From Dehalococcoidales bacterium (lineage in GTDB: Bacteria > Chloroflexota > Dehalococcoidia > Dehalococcoidales > RBG-16-60-22): a stretch of 9,158 nt of DNA. Of the stretch, positions 6,564 through 9,158 are shown in pieces. Position 1 is the stretch's first letter. Every line of letters begins with the position of its first letter. Below the pieces are notes generated by a model, which worked only from the letters and a program-made list of their open reading frames with translations, was not told the DNA's origin and did not search any database. Location of the stretch: positions 1 through 9,158 of the forward strand of contig JAUWGD010000066.1 in NCBI GenBank assembly GCA_030606585.1, in the 5' to 3' direction. Both the position numbers and the translations under genes were made by a program.

Positions 6564-7859
6564 TCACATCAGATTGGGCAGGAAGGTGCTGAGCGAAGGA
6601 ACAGCCACCAGCAGGGCAACATGGCATATGTCGGCAATGACAAATGGTATTATACCGCGGTAAAGGACGCCAAGGGGCTCATTAATGACACCCGTAAGGA
6701 TAAACAGGTTAATACCGAAAGGCGGTGTTATCATTCCTATCTCAATAATTCTTACCATGAGCACGCTGTACCATATCAGGTCGAACCCCAGCGATTCTAC
6801 CAACGGGTACATGATAGGAATGGTAAGTATCAACACGGCAAGAACATCAAAAAACATTCCGCATATAATATAAAATATGATAATGGCAATCAGGATGACC
6901 ATGGGTGGTACCGGGAGTCCCGAGATAAACTCGCTGATGGTAGTTGGAATCTGGGTTATAGCCAGGAAGGCGTTAAACATGTAGGCGCCAACCAGCATGA
7001 TCACAATCATGGCGACCAGCCTCGCGCATTCCATCAAGGATTCCCAGATTCCATGAACACCCAACTGTCTCTTGGCGAGACCGATAACCAGTGCCCCGAA
7101 GGCTCCGATGCCACCGGCCTCTGTCGGTGTAAAGACACCGCCGTAAATGCCTCCCATTATGATGACAAAGAGAAGCAACACCGGCCAGGTCAGCTTCACC
7201 GAACCCACCTTTTCTTTCCAGGTCGTTTTAATCGATGCCGGGGCAAGTTTCGGATTAAACCTGCACAGGAGGAAAATGGTAAGTACATAGAACAATGCCT
7301 CGAGAATACCGGGTATTATCCCGGCGATAAACAGCTTGCCGATGGATAATTCTGTGAGGATACCGATAAGGACAAACCCCATGCTCGGCGGTATCAGAAT
7401 CCCCATGGTGCCCCCGGCCGCGATACACCCGGAGGCCAACTGCCGGCTATACCCCAGTTTTTTCATCTCCGGGTAAGCCACCTGTCCCATGAGTATCGCT
7501 CCGACGGCGCTGGTGCCGGCGCAGGCGGCAATGAGAGCGCACGCAAAAACCGTGGCCATACCCAGGCCGCCTTTTAGTTGTCCGAGCCAGGTACGCGCCA
7601 TATGGTATGCTTCCCTGCCTATCCCGCTCTGAGCGACAAATGAGCCCATGAGCAGGAAGAGCGGTAGCACGGCAAAATGGTAATTGTTCAGTCTATCGAA
7701 CGGCAGTATGGCCAGATTGGCAATGGCGCCCTGAAAGCCGCCTATGAGTCCATAACCGATAAAACCGATAAGGAGTAAAGCAAACCCAACGTGCACTCCC
7801 ATTAACAGGATTGCCATGAGAACGCCTATTCCTATTAAACCTATCTCAGTTTGACCCAC
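6564..7859 (-). CDS. dctM: TRAP transporter large permease subunit (DctM)
   Basis: A 431-residue, very hydrophobic protein with about a dozen membrane helices, the standard size of DctM. It forms the cation-coupled channel of a TRAP importer in the inner membrane and works with DctQ and a periplasmic binding protein. Family motifs include VLPLFLLMGSF (64-74), CAGTSAVGA (113-121), GGTMGILIPPS (149-159), IAGIIPG (178-184), GGVFTPTEAGGIGA (240-253) and GMITPPFGINLF (375-386). The start is a GTG at 7859 inside the end of dctQ (14 nt overlap), with AGAGG about 10 nt upstream, so translation is probably coupled. A hairpin terminator follows the stop codon. TRAP systems commonly carry C4-dicarboxylates, 2-oxoacids, aromatic acids or sialic acid; the channel subunit does not reveal which. 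Confidence 0.96.
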   Translation of the reverse strand: MGQTEIGLIGIGVLMAILLMGVHVGFALLLIGFIGYGLIGGFQGAIANLAILPFDRLNNYHFAVLPLFLLMGSFVAQSGIGREAYHMARTWLGQLKGGLGMATVFACALIAACAGTSAVGAILMGQVAYPEMKKLGYSRQLASGCIAAGGTMGILIPPSMGFVLIGILTELSIGKLFIAGIIPGILEALFYVLTIFLLCRFNPKLAPASIKTTWKEKVGSVKLTWPVLLLFVIIMGGIYGGVFTPTEAGGIGAFGALVIGLAKRQLGVHGIWESLMECARLVAMIVIMLVGAYMFNAFLAITQIPTTISEFISGLPVPPMVILIAIIIFYIICGMFFDVLAVLILTIPIMYPLVESLGFDLIWYSVLMVRIIEIGMITPPFGINLFILTGVINEPLGVLYRGIIPFVIADICHVALLVAVPSLSTFLPNLM

Positions 7860-8373
7860 GCTTGAATACCTCTTTAGCCGTTAGATAAATATCGATCAGG
7901 AATATTAAACATGCCCAGCCGAAACCTAAAGCCATCATCATCATGAAAGGCCATAACGGTAAACGCAACCTGATTATAATACCGCCGAGGTCTTTAAAGA
8001 TGTATTCCCAGGCCCTTATACTCCCCTGCCAGCATATCAAGCCGGTTGTCACGGCGGCTATGATATAAGCAACTAGAAATATGATGGCCTGCCCTCTGGG
8101 GGAGAAGAGGTCAGCTAATACCGTAATCCTGATATTCCCCAGGTTTAACTGGCAATAGCCCAGCCCAAGGCAGCCGGCTATGACCAGCATGATGCCGACG
8201 AGTTCGTAGGTACCCTCTATGGGTTTAAGGAAAAAATCGCGGCCGCACACATCGGCAACGGTGAGAACCATCATAATAGCCAATACTGCGGCCGCGATAA
8301 CAGCCATCACCCGGCTAATCTTACGTATTACGCTACCACATCGTGATAATACTTGCTCTTCTTGCTGTAGCAC
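7846..8373 (-). CDS. dctQ: TRAP transporter small permease subunit (DctQ)
   Basis: A 175-residue membrane protein with four predicted helices at about 22-42, 55-74, 96-115 and 138-163, the standard DctQ arrangement. The stretch VADVCGRDFFLKPIEGTYEL (39-58), followed by CQLNLGNIRITVLAD (74-88), is the family signature between helices one and two. DctQ binds DctM in the inner membrane and is needed for TRAP transport. The start is GTG at 8373, chosen because AGGAG lies about 6 nt upstream (CAGGAGATAAG); no ATG fits the conserved N-terminus. The gene overlaps dctM by 14 nt and lies 76 nt downstream of the small membrane protein gene. Confidence 0.93.
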   Translation of the reverse strand: MLQQEEQVLSRCGSVIRKISRVMAVIAAAVLAIMMVLTVADVCGRDFFLKPIEGTYELVGIMLVIAGCLGLGYCQLNLGNIRITVLADLFSPRGQAIIFLVAYIIAAVTTGLICWQGSIRAWEYIFKDLGGIIIRLRLPLWPFMMMMALGFGWACLIFLIDIYLTAKEVFKRGSN

Positions 8374-8400
8374 CTTATCTCCTGTAATGCGTATTATTGG

Positions 8401-8437
8401 ACAGGTGGAGCAGGTAAAACCTGACGGAGTATCCTGT
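8401..8437. repeat. Nested inverted repeats between orf89 and dctQ
   Basis: An inner hairpin CAGGT-aaa-ACCTG (8411-8423; the centre reads aaa on the + strand and ttt on the - strand) is flanked by ACAGG (8401-8405) and CCTGT (8433-8437). In the leftward mRNA this could fold 28-64 nt before the dctQ start. No U-run follows the inner stem, so it is not a classical terminator. It may be a processing or translation-control structure, or chance. Confidence 0.35.
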
Positions 8438-8449
8438 TATTTCATTAAC

Positions 8450-8719
8450 CTATCTTTTTAGAAACCAGATGTCTTCAGGATTAGCCCAGTCTCTTTTAGC
8501 ATGTATTATTTCTCTTCTTAAGAGTCCAATGGCTACTGCTATAGCAATTGCTCGTATTATAAAAATTACCGAAATGAGCGCATAATCGGACGATGTGGGG
8601 GGGAAAGATACTACAGCTTTGGGGAAGAAGGAGCCTACAGCAGAAAGGAGTACGAGTAGGAGTATGATTTCTCCTATATAGATTATGATACCACAGACAA
8701 TAATTGAGGACTTTCTCAT
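8450..8719 (-). CDS. Small two-helix membrane protein of unknown function
   Basis: An 89-residue protein that I do not recognise. It has a basic start (MRK), a first hydrophobic helix at about 5-30, an external loop (31-46, SFPPTSSDYA) and a second helix at about 47-67. A charged C-terminal tail follows (LRREIIHAKRDWANPEDIW), which by the positive-inside rule should face the cytoplasm. It is the first gene behind the leftward promoter at 8820-8848 and lies 76 nt ahead of dctQ, so it is probably co-transcribed with the transporter. The base composition is clearly more AT-rich than the genes to its left and isoleucine ATA codons are common. No good Shine-Dalgarno sequence precedes the ATG at 8719, the only methionine in the frame. 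It could be an accessory TRAP subunit or an unrelated gene. The helix pattern and clean charge layout make it look real, but it could be spurious. Confidence 0.6.
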   Translation of the reverse strand: MRKSSIIVCGIIIYIGEIILLLVLLSAVGSFFPKAVVSFPPTSSDYALISVIFIIRAIAIAVAIGLLRREIIHAKRDWANPEDIWFLKR

Positions 8720-8819
8720 ATTTATTGTTATTTGTCTTTCTTGTTGTACCCTGAAGTCTGGTATCAGGAGTTCATTATCATATACCCCAGTAAAGGGTTA
8801 TAATTAATTGGTTGACGCA

Positions 8820-8848
8820 ATTATACACCTCTGAAAAATTTTTGGCAA
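8820..8848 (-). promoter_or_regulatory. Sigma-70-type promoter of the transporter unit
   Basis: On the - strand TTGCCA (8848-8843) and a perfect TATAAT (8825-8820) are separated by exactly 17 nt. Transcription should start near 8813, giving a leader of about 94 nt before the 89-residue ORF. This is the best promoter match in the window. Confidence 0.7.
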
Positions 8849-8885
8849 GACTACCTTGAAGTGAATTATTTACGCCCGGATTATT

Positions 8886-8908
8886 ACTAAACATGGTGCG
8901 TATTTAGT
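8886..8908. repeat. Dyad ACTAAA-N11-TTTAGT, possible operator
   Basis: Perfect 6-bp arms at 8886-8891 and 8903-8908 lie between the two divergent promoters, upstream of both -35 boxes. The spacing of about 1.5-2 helical turns suits a dimeric regulator, but such short arms in AT-rich DNA also arise by chance. Confidence 0.25.
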
Positions 8909-8948
8909 GAGTTTTCCTATGTAAATCGAAATTGAGGCTAGAAAGGGG

Positions 8949-8975
8949 TTGACAGAAATAGGGAATAGTTATAAA
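8949..8975 (+). promoter_or_regulatory. Sigma-70-type promoter of the rightward gene
   Basis: A perfect TTGACA (8949-8954) is followed by TATAAA (8970-8975) after 15 nt; shifted -10 readings ATAAAG or TAAAGT give spacers of 16 or 17 nt. Transcription would start near 8982 and leave a leader of about 138 nt before the ATG at 9120. Confidence 0.55.
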
Positions 8976-8993
8976 GTGTGAATTAACTTAACC

Positions 8994-9010
8994 TGCTGAA
9001 TTATTCGGCA
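8994..9010. repeat. Near-perfect palindrome at the predicted transcript start
   Basis: TGCTGAAT-t-ATTCGGCA is an 8-1-8 dyad with one T/G mismatch, which would still pair as G-U in RNA. It lies about 12-28 nt after the predicted start point of the rightward transcript. This is a position where a repressor operator or an early leader hairpin would act. Confidence 0.4.
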
Positions 9011-9041
9011 TGTTATTATATTCTTTCTGAAAATCTAACAA

Positions 9042-9062
9042 AAAGGAGGTGTTGTAGTGTAA
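9042..9062 (+). promoter_or_regulatory. Strong Shine-Dalgarno with a start-stop pair (GTG-TAA) in the leader
   Basis: AAAGGAGGT (9042-9050) is a near-ideal ribosome binding site. At 7 nt after its GGAGG comes GTG (9057-9059) followed immediately by TAA (9060-9062). No longer frame starts at a usable distance. It may park ribosomes in the leader or be a decayed remnant of a gene start. Confidence 0.4.
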
Positions 9063-9064
9063 AA

Positions 9065-9090
9065 AATATAGCCGGGTAAGCAGCTATATT
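9065..9090 (+). other. Leader hairpin upstream of the gene at 9120
   Basis: AATATAGC (9065-9072) and GCTATATT (9083-9090) form an 8-bp perfect stem with a 10-nt loop. Four further A-U pairs (9061-9064 with the T-run at 9093-9097) can form past a 2-nt bulge. The T-run directly after the stem resembles a weak terminator or attenuator, but only 2 of 8 core pairs are G-C. Confidence 0.45.
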
Positions 9091-9119
9091 AATTTTTACT
9101 TAATTGAAAAGGAGGAAAA

Positions 9120-9158
9120 ATGAAGAAACGAACCTTGATGGCCGCAGTACTCTCTGTA
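9120..9158 (+). CDS. Start of an exported-protein gene (3' truncated)
   Basis: Only 13 codons are in the window: MKKRTLMAAVLSV. The ATG is preceded by AAAAGGAGG with 4 nt spacing, an excellent Shine-Dalgarno. A basic KKR followed by a hydrophobic run is the beginning of a Sec signal peptide or lipoprotein signal. It is divergent from the dctQ-dctM unit, which has no binding-protein gene in the window, so a DctP-type periplasmic solute-binding protein is a reasonable guess. Nothing beyond the signal start is visible to test this. Confidence 0.75.
   Translation, partial: MKKRTLMAAVLSV

Larger units (their letters stand above)
8720..9119. other. AT-rich divergent control region
   Basis: These 400 bases carry no convincing gene in any frame. 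They separate the leftward small-protein/dctQ/dctM unit from the rightward gene at 9120. They hold a leftward promoter (8820-8848), a rightward promoter (8949-8975), dyads at 8886-8908 and 8994-9010, a start-stop leader with its own strong Shine-Dalgarno (9042-9062), a hairpin (9065-9090) and the RBS of the next gene. Short inverted repeats are also present in the leftward leader (CCTGA/TCAGG near 8750-8768). Confidence 0.75.

Noticed and set aside
6621..7349. + strand open frame of 242 codons opposite dctM
   Set aside because: It is rich in His, Asn, Asp and Tyr, as expected for the reverse frame of a membrane protein gene. The dctM motifs on the other strand are unambiguous.
8799..8804. TATAAT on the + strand as a third promoter
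   Set aside because: No -35-like sequence lies 16-18 nt upstream, and AT-rich DNA gives such hexamers often. It forms part of the TATAATT/AATTATA inverted repeat around the leftward -10 box.
1..9158. CRISPR array, insertion sequence, tRNA or prophage signs
   Set aside because: I saw no regularly spaced direct repeats, transposase motifs, terminal inverted repeats with target duplications, or cloverleaf sequence.

Overview
The window is about 9.2 kb of moderately GC-rich bacterial DNA with tightly packed genes and one AT-rich intergenic region near the right end. The gene set is a tungsten-type aldehyde:ferredoxin oxidoreductase (AOR), an alpha-type subunit of an ADP-forming acyl-CoA synthetase, a class III CoA-transferase, an MmgE/PrpD protein and a TRAP transporter. 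This set suits an anaerobe living on organic acids or aldehydes. An uncultured Chloroflexota (Dehalococcoidia-like) or Desulfobacterota bacterium is my best guess, inferred from gene content only. There is no rRNA, tRNA, CRISPR array, transposase or phage gene.

Layout. (1) Positions 1-2196, + strand: the 3' two-thirds of an MmgE/PrpD gene, then a CaiB/BaiF CoA-transferase 15 nt downstream. (2) Positions 2211-6403, - strand: a three-gene unit transcribed leftward as AOR (6403-4601), an SDR dehydrogenase (4542-3703) and an acyl-CoA synthetase alpha subunit (3668-2211). It converges on the CoA-transferase with only 14 nt between the stop codons. (3) Positions 6404-6563: a strong, nearly symmetric hairpin terminator (15 bp perfect stem) separates this unit from the next. 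(4) Positions 6564-8719, - strand: TRAP large permease DctM, small permease DctQ (14 nt overlap) and, upstream, an 89-residue two-helix membrane protein of unknown function. (5) Positions 8720-9119: an AT-rich divergent control region. It has a good sigma-70-type promoter firing left into the transporter genes, another firing right, and a structured leader ahead of (6) a + strand gene beginning at 9120 with a signal-peptide-like start, cut off by the window end.

How the genes may work together (inference): the TRAP permease imports a carboxylate or related organic anion. The SDR and AOR interconvert alcohol/ketone, aldehyde and acid levels using NAD(H) and ferredoxin. The synthetase alpha subunit and the CaiB transferase exchange acids with their CoA thioesters. 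The MmgE/PrpD protein would hydrate, dehydrate, epimerise or decarboxylate a small polycarboxylate. The transporter's periplasmic binding protein and the synthetase's ATP-grasp beta subunit are not seen in the window. The truncated gene at 9120 is a candidate for the binding protein.
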